A DNA stretch of 64,000 bases from Moritella sp. Urea-trap-13 (GTDB lineage Bacteria > Pseudomonadota > Gammaproteobacteria > Enterobacterales > Moritellaceae): assembly GCF_002836355.1 (NCBI RefSeq), contig NZ_PJCA01000031.1:1054001-1118000 (forward strand). Direction: 5' to 3'. Each line of letters begins with the position of its first letter. Within the stretch, counting starts at the first letter, position 1. Positions 8,757 to 17,216 of this stretch are shown here, in pieces. The notes beneath the pieces were generated by a model. It did not search any database, had not been told where the DNA came from, and saw only the letters and a list, made by a program, of their open reading frames with translations. The position numbers and the translations under genes are program-made.

Positions 8757-9862
8757 TCTTCACCTTCCTGTAACAGCGCATTGCGTACTTGCTCTAACTG
8801 GTCTAGATAATGATCGGGCAAGGTTTCATACAGATATTCAAACATAGTGGTTGGCGATGCAGGAGGAATGGCAAGATAACGCGCCACCGCGGCATCGATC
8901 TCATCACTGCACTGTTTTTCTAGCTTTTCGATACCGGTGTTATCAATGATCATTTCATCCAAGAGCAAACTTCGTAACCGAATCATAGGTTCTTTCTGCC
9001 AAGCTTCCCCGACATTATCATCGTCACGATAGCGAGAAGCATCATCGGCAGTGGTATGATCGGATAAACGATAAGAAATGGTTTCAATAAGATGAGGACC
9101 TTGTCCTTGCCTTGCTCTGTCGATAGCCGCTTTAATTTTGATATAACAAGCGATGACATCATTGCCATCTACTTGTTCACAACTAACACCACCAGCAATG
9201 GCTTTTTGTGCCAGCGTTTCGCAACTCGATTGTTCATCACGCGGTAACGAAATAGCCCATTGGTTATTATTGATAATGAATACCAGTGGTAACTGCCATA
9301 CCCCTGCCGCATTGACTGATTCATAAAAGTCACCTTTGGATGTCGCACCATCGCCGCAAACAACAACGGCAACACGCGGCTCGTTACGTAATTTCATGGC
9401 ATAACTGATACCCACCGCATGACAACATTGGCTGGCAATCGGGATGGTACAAGGCATATCTTGTCGCGGCCCTTGAAAGTCCATACCGCGTTCATCGCCC
9501 CCCCAATACATTAAAATCTCTTCCGGTTTTACCCCGCGGATAAGTACCGCAGCCGTTTCTCGATAAGCCTGGATAAATACATCTTCTTCGCGCATCGCCT
9601 TACCAATCGCCGCGCCAACCGCTTCTTGACCGAGGCAAGAAGCATAAGTACCAAGGCGGCCAGTACGCTGTAGCGCAATCGCTTTACAATCAAAAGTGCG
9701 GGTAAATAACATCCAATGGTAAAATTCAACTAGTAATTCACTGCTCACTCCCGCGACAGATAGATTCTTTAAGGACTCTAATAGTCTGCCTTTTTCATTA
9801 AGATATTGGGTGTAACCAACGCGGAATATGTTCTCAGTTTTTTCAGTGTTGTTATTCATCAT
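8753..9862 (-). CDS. bkdA1: Branched-chain alpha-keto acid dehydrogenase E1 alpha
   Basis: Alpha subunit of BCKDH E1, which decarboxylates the 2-oxo acids made from leucine, isoleucine and valine. The thiamine-diphosphate motif is visible as GDGATSKGDFYE... ending in INNNQWA (about 170-205). A YRLSDHTTADDASRY segment near 265-280 fits the regulatory/substrate loop of BCKDH E1alpha. The start is ATG at 9862 (or 9859), behind GGGAGTGA and overlapping the end of the dehydrogenase gene by 11 bases. Gene order ldh-bkdA1-bkdA2-bkdB, all overlapping, shows one operon that makes the branched acyl-CoAs. Confidence 0.92.
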   Translation of the reverse strand: MMNNNTEKTENIFRVGYTQYLNEKGRLLESLKNLSVAGVSSELLVEFYHWMLFTRTFDCKAIALQRTGRLGTYASCLGQEAVGAAIGKAMREEDVFIQAYRETAAVLIRGVKPEEILMYWGGDERGMDFQGPRQDMPCTIPIASQCCHAVGISYAMKLRNEPRVAVVVCGDGATSKGDFYESVNAAGVWQLPLVFIINNNQWAISLPRDEQSSCETLAQKAIAGGVSCEQVDGNDVIACYIKIKAAIDRARQGQGPHLIETISYRLSDHTTADDASRYRDDDNVGEAWQKEPMIRLRSLLLDEMIIDNTGIEKLEKQCSDEIDAAVARYLAIPPASPTTMFEYLYETLPDHYLDQLEQVRNALLQEGEE

Positions 9863-10913
9863 TCACTCCCGCTAGTATCTTTTCAGCTAAACCATTAGCT
9901 ATATTAACTGTCGAGCTATTTTGCTGCTCAGCTTGGGTAAATATAGCCAGTAATGTGTCATACAAAGCGGCCAGTTTGTGCTGTACTACATCCGGTTTGT
10001 TAAGATAGGAAATCTGCAACACACCACCTGAATTGATAACGTAATCAGGTGCATATAAAATATTTCTGGCTGCTAACGCATCGGTCATATCCGGACTTTT
10101 TAATTGGTTATTAGCAGAACCAGCAATAATTGAAGTGTTGAATTGGGCGATAGAATGGGCATTAATCACTTGGCCTAAGGCGCACGGTGAAAATACATCA
10201 CAATTGATGGCATAAATATCATCACCAACAACGACATCCGCGCCAAATTCGTTAATAAGTCGTTGTGTAGCGATCGGATTTGGATCGGCTACTGTTAATT
10301 TAGCACCGTCGTTGTGCAGTAGCTTAGCTAACGCATAACCGACATTCCCCACGCCTTGAATGGCAATATGTAAACCAGCAAGTGACTCCCGCTCTAACTT
10401 AAACTTCACCGCGGCTTTTATGCCGTAATAAACCCCTTTGGCGGTATGTGGGGAGGGATCTCCCGAGGCTAACCCCGCAGTGGTGGTACACATAACATGA
10501 TTGGTTTGACTGGCGATAACATCCATATCAGCAATCGTTGTCCCACTGTCCATCGCGGTAATATAGCGGCCATTTAGGCTCTCAACAAACCGCCCAAACG
10601 AGGAAAACAATGCTTTGCGATCGATTAAGTGTTTAGGCTTTAAAATAACCGCTTTACCACCACCAAAGGGCAATCGATTAATGGCGGTTTTGTAGCTCAT
10701 GCCAGCGGCTAAACAACAGGCGTCTTTAATTGCAGCATGAGTAGATGGGTAATCAATCATTCGGCAGCCACCAATAGCAGGACCTAACTTGGTACTGTGA
10801 ATAGCGATAATTGCTTGTAATTGTGTTTCTGGATCACGCCAGAAGTGCACATCGCTGAATGGATATTGTTCAGCCATGTCAAATAGATCGGTCGATTCTA
10901 TGAAGCTTGCCAT
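9852..10913 (-). CDS. ldh: Leucine/valine dehydrogenase
   Basis: NAD-dependent oxidative deamination of branched-chain amino acids to 2-oxo acids, the step before BCKDH. Family Glu/Leu/Phe/Val dehydrogenase: catalytic lysines sit in GMSYKTAIN and FGGGKAV (about 75-100), and the Rossmann motif is GVGNVGYAL (about 180). I place the start at ATG 10913 (353 residues) because TTGGAGAA lies seven bases upstream; the frame could extend to GTG 10955 but has no ribosome site there. It heads the bkd operon. Whether Leu, Val or Ile is preferred cannot be told from sequence by eye. Confidence 0.88.
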   Translation of the reverse strand: MASFIESTDLFDMAEQYPFSDVHFWRDPETQLQAIIAIHSTKLGPAIGGCRMIDYPSTHAAIKDACCLAAGMSYKTAINRLPFGGGKAVILKPKHLIDRKALFSSFGRFVESLNGRYITAMDSGTTIADMDVIASQTNHVMCTTTAGLASGDPSPHTAKGVYYGIKAAVKFKLERESLAGLHIAIQGVGNVGYALAKLLHNDGAKLTVADPNPIATQRLINEFGADVVVGDDIYAINCDVFSPCALGQVINAHSIAQFNTSIIAGSANNQLKSPDMTDALAARNILYAPDYVINSGGVLQISYLNKPDVVQHKLAALYDTLLAIFTQAEQQNSSTVNIANGLAEKILAGVNDE

Positions 10914-11227
10914 GAACGGTTCTCCAACCTTGGGTTGTGAATACCCTGAACGCACAGTTAATTACATTTTAAGTCATTGGGTATGCAGGAGGTTACTCTA
11001 AGAATAACTATAGACACGATACGCAACAGTGCCCATTAGCAAATACGTTATCGTGAGTAGGAAGTAGCGATTAATGATTTATATCAAAAGACAAACAGTA
11101 AGGTCAAAAGCATAAAACAGAAGGAATTTAGTTACAGTGTTATATCTTGGATGTAGAGATCTGAAGAAGACGCATAAGCTGGATATTAACGAATAGATTA
11201 AATTATAAACTAATAAAAGGGGGTTAA
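10914..11227. other. Intergenic region between ldh and NSS genes
   Basis: Divergent promoter region for ldh (minus) and the NSS symporter (plus). At 11074-11087 there is ATGAT-TTAT-ATCAA, nine of ten bases of the FNR/EtrA half-site pattern TTGAT-N4-ATCAA, about 160 bases from the ldh start. No gene is visible in this part. Confidence 0.35.
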
Positions 11228-11266
11228 ATGAAATATATGCCCTCCGGGCTTTTAATATTACGATAA
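11228..11266 (+). CDS. Possible 12-codon leader peptide
   Basis: ATG at 11228 follows AAAGGGGGTTAA, a strong ribosome site, and reads MKYMPSGLLILR then stop. The codons LLIL sit over a small hairpin GCCC-TCC-GGGC followed by TTTT (11239-11252). It lies 139 bases before the NSS symporter. A leader peptide controlling the transporter is possible, but no clear antiterminator pair is seen. Confidence 0.3.
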   Translation: MKYMPSGLLILR

Positions 11267-11314
11267 AACTGGTCTACTTGTCATCAATCTAATTGAAATC
11301 TAATTTTAACTAGG

Positions 11315-11332
11315 TGTATAGAAATGTTTACA
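11315..11332. promoter_or_regulatory. TyrR-like box
   Basis: TGTATA-GAAATG-TTTACA matches 11 of 12 fixed bases of the TyrR box TGTAAA-N6-TTTACA. It lies 73 bases upstream of the NSS symporter ATG. This suggests aromatic amino-acid control of that transporter; the regulator itself is not in the window. Confidence 0.5.
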
Positions 11333-11404
11333 ATGAGTTGTAGCGCCTCCATATACTGAACAAAATCATTCACTAACTCGGCAAGAAATACGTTGGAATA
11401 AATA

Positions 11405-12739
11405 ATGGCAACAGGTTCAAGAGCACAATTTTCGTCTCGTTTCGGCTTCATCATGGCAGCAGCTGGTTCTGCTGTAGGTGTCGGTAATATATGGGGTTTT
11501 CCAACTCAAGCAGCCAGTAATGGTGGTGCTGTATTTTTACTTGTTTACTTACTTATGGTGTTTATTCTCGCTTACCCATTACTAGTAGCAGAGCTAACCA
11601 TAGGCCGTCATGGTCAAGCAAACCCGATTAAATCAATCAAATCGATTTGGCCTAAACAAAAAATGGCTGCAACGGGTCTCGGTATCGCAGGCATGATCGC
11701 GGTATCGTTGATCTTAAGCTTTTACGCAATTGTCGCGGGTTGGTTATTAGGTTCATTATTATCACCACTGTTTACGCTTGTAGGGCTAGATAGCGCCGCT
11801 GAATGGGTGAATGCATTTGGTACCGAGCGTAACTTAGTGATGATGATTATCTTCATGATAATGACCGTTCGCGTTGTAAGAAGTGGCGTAACAGACGGTA
11901 TCGAGCGTTGGTCTTCACGTTTAATGCCCGTACTATTTATCTTATTTGGTTTGATGACAGCGTATATCCTAACCTTAGACGGCGCAACTGAAGGTCTTAA
12001 AATGTACCTGATTCCAGACTTTTCACACCTAAGTTCAGATTTAGTGATCAGTGCGATGGGCCAAGCGTTCTTCTCATTATCATTGGGCGTATGTGCAATG
12101 ATGGTATACGGTTCATACTTAAGCAAAGATACCAACATTCCAAAAACAGCCGCACAAGTTGCCTTGCTTGATACCGGTGTTGCATTTGGCGCTGGTCTAC
12201 TCATTTTACCAGCAATGTTTGTGGCACAGAAAAACGGGGTTGAGATTTACGACGCTGCCGGCGCACTGCTGAGTTCTGATACTTTAGTGTTCACCGTGCT
12301 TCCTGCAATGTTTGATAGCATGGGCGCTATGGGCATTGTCATCAGTATCTTGTTCTTTCTATTAATGCTGATTGCTGCCCTAACATCATCAATTGCAATG
12401 TTAGAAGTACCAGTATCATGTGCAACGGAAGAATTGAATAAAGAACGTAGTACGGTGGTATGGTGGATTGGCGGTATTATTACGCTAGTTTCAACCGTTA
12501 TCATCTTCAACTTCGGAGATCTGTTCGGGTTAGTGATCACGGCAACAACTGTGTATGCACAACCAATTCTTTCTCTGCTATTTGCATTACTTGTTGGTTG
12601 GGTATGGCATCGTGATCAACTGCTTAGCGAGATAAAACAAGGCAATCCTGAACTAGAAGATGGTTTATTCTGGAAAATCTGGCCTTGGTATGTACGCGTG
12701 GTATGCCCTGTACTGATCATTTTAGTTCTGGCATCTTAG
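11405..12739 (+). CDS. NSS-family sodium-dependent amino-acid transporter
   Basis: Inner-membrane sodium:neurotransmitter-symporter family protein of 444 residues with about 11-12 hydrophobic helices. The N-terminal signature is present: FSSRFGFIMAAAGSAVG then NIWGFP in helix 1 (about 10-35), the unwound sodium/substrate site of LeuT-like proteins, followed by GGAVF and GRHGQANP. It lacks the long loops of eukaryotic members. ATG 11405 has GGA about ten bases upstream. The TyrR-like box upstream suggests tyrosine or tryptophan as substrate, though the adjacent leucine dehydrogenase operon would also fit branched-chain amino acids. It is monocistronic, closed by the terminator at 12801. Confidence 0.9.
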   Translation: MATGSRAQFSSRFGFIMAAAGSAVGVGNIWGFPTQAASNGGAVFLLVYLLMVFILAYPLLVAELTIGRHGQANPIKSIKSIWPKQKMAATGLGIAGMIAVSLILSFYAIVAGWLLGSLLSPLFTLVGLDSAAEWVNAFGTERNLVMMIIFMIMTVRVVRSGVTDGIERWSSRLMPVLFILFGLMTAYILTLDGATEGLKMYLIPDFSHLSSDLVISAMGQAFFSLSLGVCAMMVYGSYLSKDTNIPKTAAQVALLDTGVAFGAGLLILPAMFVAQKNGVEIYDAAGALLSSDTLVFTVLPAMFDSMGAMGIVISILFFLLMLIAALTSSIAMLEVPVSCATEELNKERSTVVWWIGGIITLVSTVIIFNFGDLFGLVITATTVYAQPILSLLFALLVGWVWHRDQLLSEIKQGNPELEDGLFWKIWPWYVRVVCPVLIILVLAS

Positions 12740-12800
12740 TACTGGCTCTTTATATCGTTAGAATAACTACCGATATAATTTAGAACAGTTTTTAGATAAC

Positions 12801-12853
12801 AAAATGGCGGCTATGTCACTATTATTACAATAGAACATAACCGCCATTTTTCT
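12801..12853. terminator. Bidirectional terminator
   Basis: AAAATGGCGG (12801-12810) pairs perfectly with CCGCCATTTT (12841-12850), with an inner TATGT/ACATA helix and a following T-run. Flanking A and T runs let it serve both the NSS gene and the convergent CBS/P-II/DUF1538 operon. Confidence 0.85.
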
Positions 12854-12892
12854 ATTTTGTGACTGTCACAAATAAACAAATAGCTTATCTAG

Positions 12893-13288
12893 CTAATTCT
12901 CTAATTCGTGTAAAACCAATTCTTTATAACCAATCAGACCCAGAATACCTTCGTTCTCAATCACCGGGGCATGGGATAAACCAAAGCGCTCAAACAAACG
13001 TGCACAATAACGAATGTCCATTTCTGGCGGTACAGAAACGATTGGTTTTGCCATTACTTCATAAATATTAACACGATCGGGTGAACGATCTTTGGCTAAT
13101 ACTTGCTTAGCAATGTCTGATAATACCAAAATACCATAAGCATCATGTTGATCACGCTTATTAACAATGATCACTTTAGAATCATGCTTTTTCATGGCAT
13201 CTATCGCTTCACGAATGGTCTGCATACCGTCCATACAAATATACTTTTGTGTCATAACAGCATTGGCTTTAATTGGATTTTTGGTCAC
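12893..13288 (-). CDS. Two-CBS-domain protein
   Basis: A 131-residue stand-alone pair of CBS domains (about 8-65 and 72-128), a module that binds adenine nucleotides and senses energy state. Repeated features are VMTQKYICM...ILVLSDI and VMAKPIVSV...GLIGYKEL. The start is GTG at 13288, overlapping the P-II gene stop by four bases, so the two are translationally coupled. It is the last gene of a four-gene operon with two DUF1538 membrane proteins. I infer that it and the P-II-like protein report nucleotide or metabolite state to the membrane proteins; no function is established for this set. Confidence 0.85.
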   Translation of the reverse strand: MTKNPIKANAVMTQKYICMDGMQTIREAIDAMKKHDSKVIIVNKRDQHDAYGILVLSDIAKQVLAKDRSPDRVNIYEVMAKPIVSVPPEMDIRYCARLFERFGLSHAPVIENEGILGLIGYKELVLHELEN

Positions 13289-13635
13289 AGTTCATTCTCC
13301 ACAGTTTTGGTTAATTGACTAATTTGATGATTCACACCGACGGCATCTTCCACATCGATTTGTACCGCAATACCTGAACCTGGTTTTTTATCAAACTCAC
13401 CGACTTTATTGATTTCTTCTAAAATATGTCGACTTAAATGTTCTTCAACAATAAATAATAAAACATCGCGCTGGGTTTCTAGCGTTAAACCAAAGAAGGT
13501 TTTCGATTGCTTAAGCCCTTCGCCTCGGGCGTTATTAATAATAGTAGCGCCTGTCGCACCCGCACTACGTGCAGTATCCATGATCCCGTCAGTAAGACCA
13601 GCATCGACAAAGGCGACGATTAATTTAAAATGCAT
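13285..13635 (-). CDS. P-II-like signalling protein
   Basis: A 116-residue P-II superfamily protein, expected to be a small cytosolic trimer. The start HFKLIVAFVDAGLTDGIMDTA fits strand 1/helix 1 of GlnB (seen as HFKLIVAFVDAG then LTDGIMDTA), and SGIAVQIDVEDAVGV fits the C-terminal strand. The T-loop (about 36-55) lacks the GlnB Tyr-51 uridylylation context, so it is a P-II-like paralogue and not GlnB/GlnK. I choose ATG 13635 because TTGGAGAA lies upstream; an in-frame TTG at 13650 is less likely. It sits between the DUF1538 genes and the CBS gene and probably regulates the membrane partner, as GlnK does AmtB. Confidence 0.82.
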   Translation of the reverse strand: MHFKLIVAFVDAGLTDGIMDTARSAGATGATIINNARGEGLKQSKTFFGLTLETQRDVLLFIVEEHLSRHILEEINKVGEFDKKPGSGIAVQIDVEDAVGVNHQISQLTKTVENEL

Positions 13636-13698
13636 TTTATTCTCCAACAATTCATAAATTTAACTGTTACTGTAATTGCAATAACTCGTAAACATGCG

Positions 13699-14511
13699 CT
13701 AACTAGTTTGTTGCGACTTTTTGTCACGAGTACTAATCCATTGCGATATTTGTGCATACGCCATTACCGACATTATCGGAAACAGGCTTGCAAAGGCAAT
13801 AAGACCAAAGCCATCGATAATAGGGTTACGTCCCGGTACCGTTTCCGCTAAACCTAATCCAAGTGCCGCAACTAACGGTACTGTTACTGTCGATGTCGTT
13901 ACACCACCTGAATCATAAGCCAATGGAATAATTAATTTAGGCGCGACAAGGGTTTGCAAGACCACAACCACATAACCCGCCATGATGTACCAATGAATAG
14001 GGTCGCCGACCACAATGCGATAACAACCGAGTGAGATACCAATCGCCACACCCAAGGCAACAGATAGACGTAAACCCCAAACGCCAATCGCGCCACCTGA
14101 AACTTCATTGGCTTTGATCGCGACTGCAATCAAAGATGGTTCAGCAATCGTAGTCGCAAAACCAATTAAGAAGGCGAATAGATAAACCCAGTAATAATCA
14201 GTCCAAACCAGTTCACGTACGCTTTCAGTAACGACTTCGACATTGTTCACACTCGCCAGAAAAGCCGGATCTGTTAGCTGCTGAGCCATCAAGCGTCCAA
14301 GTGGAAATAGCGCCCACTCCAGACCAATCAAAAACAGCGATAAACCGATCAATACCCATAAAAAGCCCATTAGTACACGGCCTAGGTTCGGTAGCGGTTT
14401 ACGAATAACGGCAAACTGGAAACCAAATAATATCGCCGCAATCGGCAACACATCATGAAACGTGGTCGCAATCGTCGAACCAATCTGACTGAACATATCA
14501 ACCAAGGTCAT
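13699..14511 (-). CDS. DUF1538 membrane protein, second copy
   Basis: A 270-residue polytopic inner-membrane protein of the DUF1538 family, function unknown. It has about seven hydrophobic segments and family motifs [35 protein letters not shown] and [16 protein letters not shown]. The same motifs occur in the same order in the gene before it, so the two are tandem paralogues that probably form a two-part transporter or channel. Its ATG overlaps the preceding stop by four bases. A C-terminal tail rich in Lys/Ser (about 260-270) is cytosolic if helices are counted in pairs. Confidence 0.82.
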   Translation of the reverse strand: MTLVDMFSQIGSTIATTFHDVLPIAAILFGFQFAVIRKPLPNLGRVLMGFLWVLIGLSLFLIGLEWALFPLGRLMAQQLTDPAFLASVNNVEVVTESVRELVWTDYYWVYLFAFLIGFATTIAEPSLIAVAIKANEVSGGAIGVWGLRLSVALGVAIGISLGCYRIVVGDPIHWYIMAGYVVVVLQTLVAPKLIIPLAYDSGGVTTSTVTVPLVAALGLGLAETVPGRNPIIDGFGLIAFASLFPIMSVMAYAQISQWISTRDKKSQQTS

Positions 14512-15248
14512 AGCATCACCATTCCATAAGCCATTACAAAGATCATCGGATTAAGCGACGCTAACGCGATCAAACCAAAACCGTCAATCATCGGATTTCT
14601 GCCTTTAATAGACGAAGCAAGACCAACACCGAGCGCGGTAACCAGTGGTACAGTGATCGTAGATGTCGTGACACCGCCGGAATCGTAAGCAATACCAATA
14701 ATCTCTGGCGGCGCAAACATAGTCATGATCACCACCAGCACATAACCACCGATGATAAACCACTGCAGTGGCCAGCCTTTAATAATACGCACTACACCGA
14801 TTGCGATTGCGATACCGACACTCAAGGCCACACTCATTCTTAAGCCTTGTGCGTATTCATCCATAGCTACTTGGGTGCTACCAATAAGATCACCACTGGC
14901 TGCCACTCTCGCCGCTTCCGCAGCAACCGCTATTAATGCGGGTTCAGCAACTGTCGTTCCAAAACCAAGACAAAATGCAAAGATTAATAACCAGCCAACG
15001 CTGCCTTTACGCGCAAACGCATGCGCCATTGATTCGCCAATAGGAAATAAGCCCTGTTCAAGGCCATGGATAAAGAAGGTGAGTCCTAATAATACAAACA
15101 AGACGCCAATAAGCAGTTGGCCGACATTCGGCAGCGGCTGTTGAATAACCACTAACTGAAAGAATAAGATAACAACAATGATGGGAGCAAGATCCCTGAT
15201 ACTGCCCAACATAAATTTAAGTAGGGTTTTAAACGTGTTAACCAACAT
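14508..15248 (-). CDS. DUF1538 membrane protein, first copy
   Basis: First gene of the operon, about 246 residues, DUF1538 family, unknown substrate. Motifs match its neighbour: [35 protein letters not shown] and [23 protein letters not shown] lies two bases before ATG 15248 and five before a TTG at 15245, so the exact start is uncertain; the longer GTG 15272 frame lacks a site. An FNR-like box is centred about 60 bases upstream. Conserved polar Glu and Asp residues inside the hydrophobic motifs (AEP, DSGG) hint at ion coupling, which is inference only. Confidence 0.82.
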   Translation of the reverse strand: MLVNTFKTLLKFMLGSIRDLAPIIVVILFFQLVVIQQPLPNVGQLLIGVLFVLLGLTFFIHGLEQGLFPIGESMAHAFARKGSVGWLLIFAFCLGFGTTVAEPALIAVAAEAARVAASGDLIGSTQVAMDEYAQGLRMSVALSVGIAIAIGVVRIIKGWPLQWFIIGGYVLVVIMTMFAPPEIIGIAYDSGGVTTSTITVPLVTALGVGLASSIKGRNPMIDGFGLIALASLNPMIFVMAYGMVML

Positions 15249-15303
15249 AGCCTCCTTGATTAGATTAATCACGCGGATACTAGCGTACTGGAAAACTAAA
15301 AAA

Positions 15304-15317
15304 CTGATCTAAATCAA
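15304..15317. promoter_or_regulatory. FNR-like box before DUF1538 operon
   Basis: Read on the minus strand it is TTGAT-TTAG-ATCAG, nine of ten fixed bases of TTGAT-N4-ATCAA. It lies 56-69 bases upstream of the first DUF1538 start, a workable position for an oxygen-responsive FNR/EtrA-type activator. Confidence 0.4.
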
Positions 15318-15481
15318 CATTCTTAAAAACAACCCTATGGAGGTGCATTTAACGACAGGTAAACCTTGATTTAACCTAAACACAACAATAATGAACAATA
15401 AAATAAATTATACGGTGATTCATTAACTAAACCATCGCCATTAACTAAACTGCAAAAAACCATCAATAAATAGCGGGTGAT

Positions 15482-17134
15482 CTATTCATTAAAGCGCACC
15501 GTCGCATAAATCAGCTCTAATTCAGCCACACTGCATTGCTGCCATTGCTCAGGTAACTCGCTGCCTAAACAGTGCTCGAGCTCAACAGATAAATAAACAA
15601 AGGATAATGAATCGGCATTTAAACTGTGGAAGTTTTCATTGGGGGATAGTTCATTTAGACCTAATGCATCAATAAATAAGTGGCTAATGCTCTCCCACTC
15701 TTTCTCGTCCAACTCTAAAATAGTTGAAATAGAACGTAGCGTACGTCGAATAAAACCAAGCTCAGGCTTTTTATAGATATGCGCTGCTATTGCTCTAAAA
15801 TCATATTTACCATTAGACAATAGCGGTATTGCATTAAATGTAGTGATGATAAATTTGTCGCGCGGCAATGAATAGTTTTCACTTAACAGCGTTAACAGCT
15901 GTGTGTTATCGACATTATCATCGGCCGTTTCTAGGGCTATCATAATGGCATCATCATTACCTGTTACCGCACTATGTGGATAATTGTTTTTAACAAAACT
16001 TTGTACATCATCCAGGTTTATTCGCAACCCAAATAACTTCACAAACCGCTTGGTTCGCCCCACTAAATAGAACAGATCGTGTTGTGTACGACAAGCAATA
16101 TCACCTGTCAACAACAGTTCAGGCGTCTCATCACCAGCTAAATCAGCAACTGACTGCGCATAACCCATCATCACATTGTTACCGCGATAAACAAGTTCAC
16201 CTGACTTATCTAATGCCTTAATCTCGTGACCTTCGTCATCAACGATAGACAACTCGCCTTGCGGAATAGCCCGCCCGATCGTATTTGGAAAATCGACAGT
16301 GAGGTGCGGAGGAAGATAAGAAATCCTCGGCGAGGCTTCTGTTTGGCCATACATGACAAAAAATTCAACCCCACTTGCTTGTGCTTGTAAGGCATACTCT
16401 TTCACCAAATACCCCTCTAACTTACCACCCGCTTGAGTGACATAGCGTAACGTAGGGTATTTTTTAAAATCAAAATCGGTCTTTAACAAGGCTTCAAACG
16501 TATAAGGTACACCAGCGAAACTAGTCGCAGAGTACATAGCTAAGTCATGCCAAAAACCGGCATCTAATACACTGTGTGGGGTAAATACGGTACATGCACC
16601 GGCTTGCAGATGAGAATGTAAAATAGATAAACCATAAGAATAGTGCAGCTTTAAATGTGCTAAAGCAATATCGTCCTCATTTAACTGCAGATATTCAACT
16701 ATCGACTCTGTATTAGACTGGATATTAATCGTGCTTAATTTTACAAATTTAGGCGTTCCCGTGGTGCCCGATGTCGACAGTAACAAGGCTAGATTTGGAT
16801 GTAACCGGTAGCAGTTTTGCGAATGGTGATAAATCTCACCGAGGCCATTAATCAGTATATTTGGGTTATAATGATTAATCAGTTGAATTGACTTATCACT
16901 AGCAAAATCATCGGCAAGATAAACGACCTTGTTACTCTTTAAGCAGGCTAAGTAACAAACCACCGACTGAATAGTGTTTTTTGATTCAATAAATACCAAG
17001 GCTTTATTATCGCCAAGTTGCTGCGCTAATATATCGACTTGATGATCAAGGTTCGCATAAGTTATGGTATTACCACTGGCTGTATCAATTACCGCAATAT
17101 TATTTTCAAATCGTCGTAAATCATTAAAAAACAT
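15482..17134 (-). CDS. AMP-forming ligase fused to acyl carrier domain
   Basis: A 550-residue two-domain protein. Residues about 1-440 form an ANL adenylation domain with STSGTTGTPK (A3), MYGQTEASPR (A5), GELVYRGNNVMMGYA (A6), TGDIA (A7), RTKRFVKLFGLRIN (A8) and the catalytic Lys in SNGKYDF (A10). Residues about 470-550 look like an acyl/peptidyl carrier domain, with the phosphopantetheine Ser in NADSLSF. It should activate a small carboxylic or amino acid and load it on its own carrier arm. ATG 17134 follows AAGGGGG. The acyltransferase gene 82 bases upstream on the same strand is the likely acceptor enzyme. Substrate unknown. Confidence 0.85.
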   Translation of the reverse strand: MFFNDLRRFENNIAVIDTASGNTITYANLDHQVDILAQQLGDNKALVFIESKNTIQSVVCYLACLKSNKVVYLADDFASDKSIQLINHYNPNILINGLGEIYHHSQNCYRLHPNLALLLSTSGTTGTPKFVKLSTINIQSNTESIVEYLQLNEDDIALAHLKLHYSYGLSILHSHLQAGACTVFTPHSVLDAGFWHDLAMYSATSFAGVPYTFEALLKTDFDFKKYPTLRYVTQAGGKLEGYLVKEYALQAQASGVEFFVMYGQTEASPRISYLPPHLTVDFPNTIGRAIPQGELSIVDDEGHEIKALDKSGELVYRGNNVMMGYAQSVADLAGDETPELLLTGDIACRTQHDLFYLVGRTKRFVKLFGLRINLDDVQSFVKNNYPHSAVTGNDDAIMIALETADDNVDNTQLLTLLSENYSLPRDKFIITTFNAIPLLSNGKYDFRAIAAHIYKKPELGFIRRTLRSISTILELDEKEWESISHLFIDALGLNELSPNENFHSLNADSLSFVYLSVELEHCLGSELPEQWQQCSVAELELIYATVRFNE

Positions 17135-17216
17135 ACATACCCCCTTACCTTTATAAGCATAGGCACGTCCAATTTGTATCTATGACACGACAATATTTAG
17201 GTATCAAAAAACGAGT

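Noticed and set aside
10914-10955. N-terminal extension of leucine dehydrogenase to GTG 10955
   Set aside because: The 14 extra codons contain the ribosome site of the ATG at 10913 and do not look like the family N-terminus.
11722-12204. 160-codon ORF opposite the NSS gene
   Set aside because: Antisense shadow created by codon bias of the real membrane protein gene.
13699-15248. A single DUF1538 gene split by a frameshift
   Set aside because: Both ORFs carry the complete set of family motifs in the same order and overlap by a normal ATGA junction, so they are paralogues.
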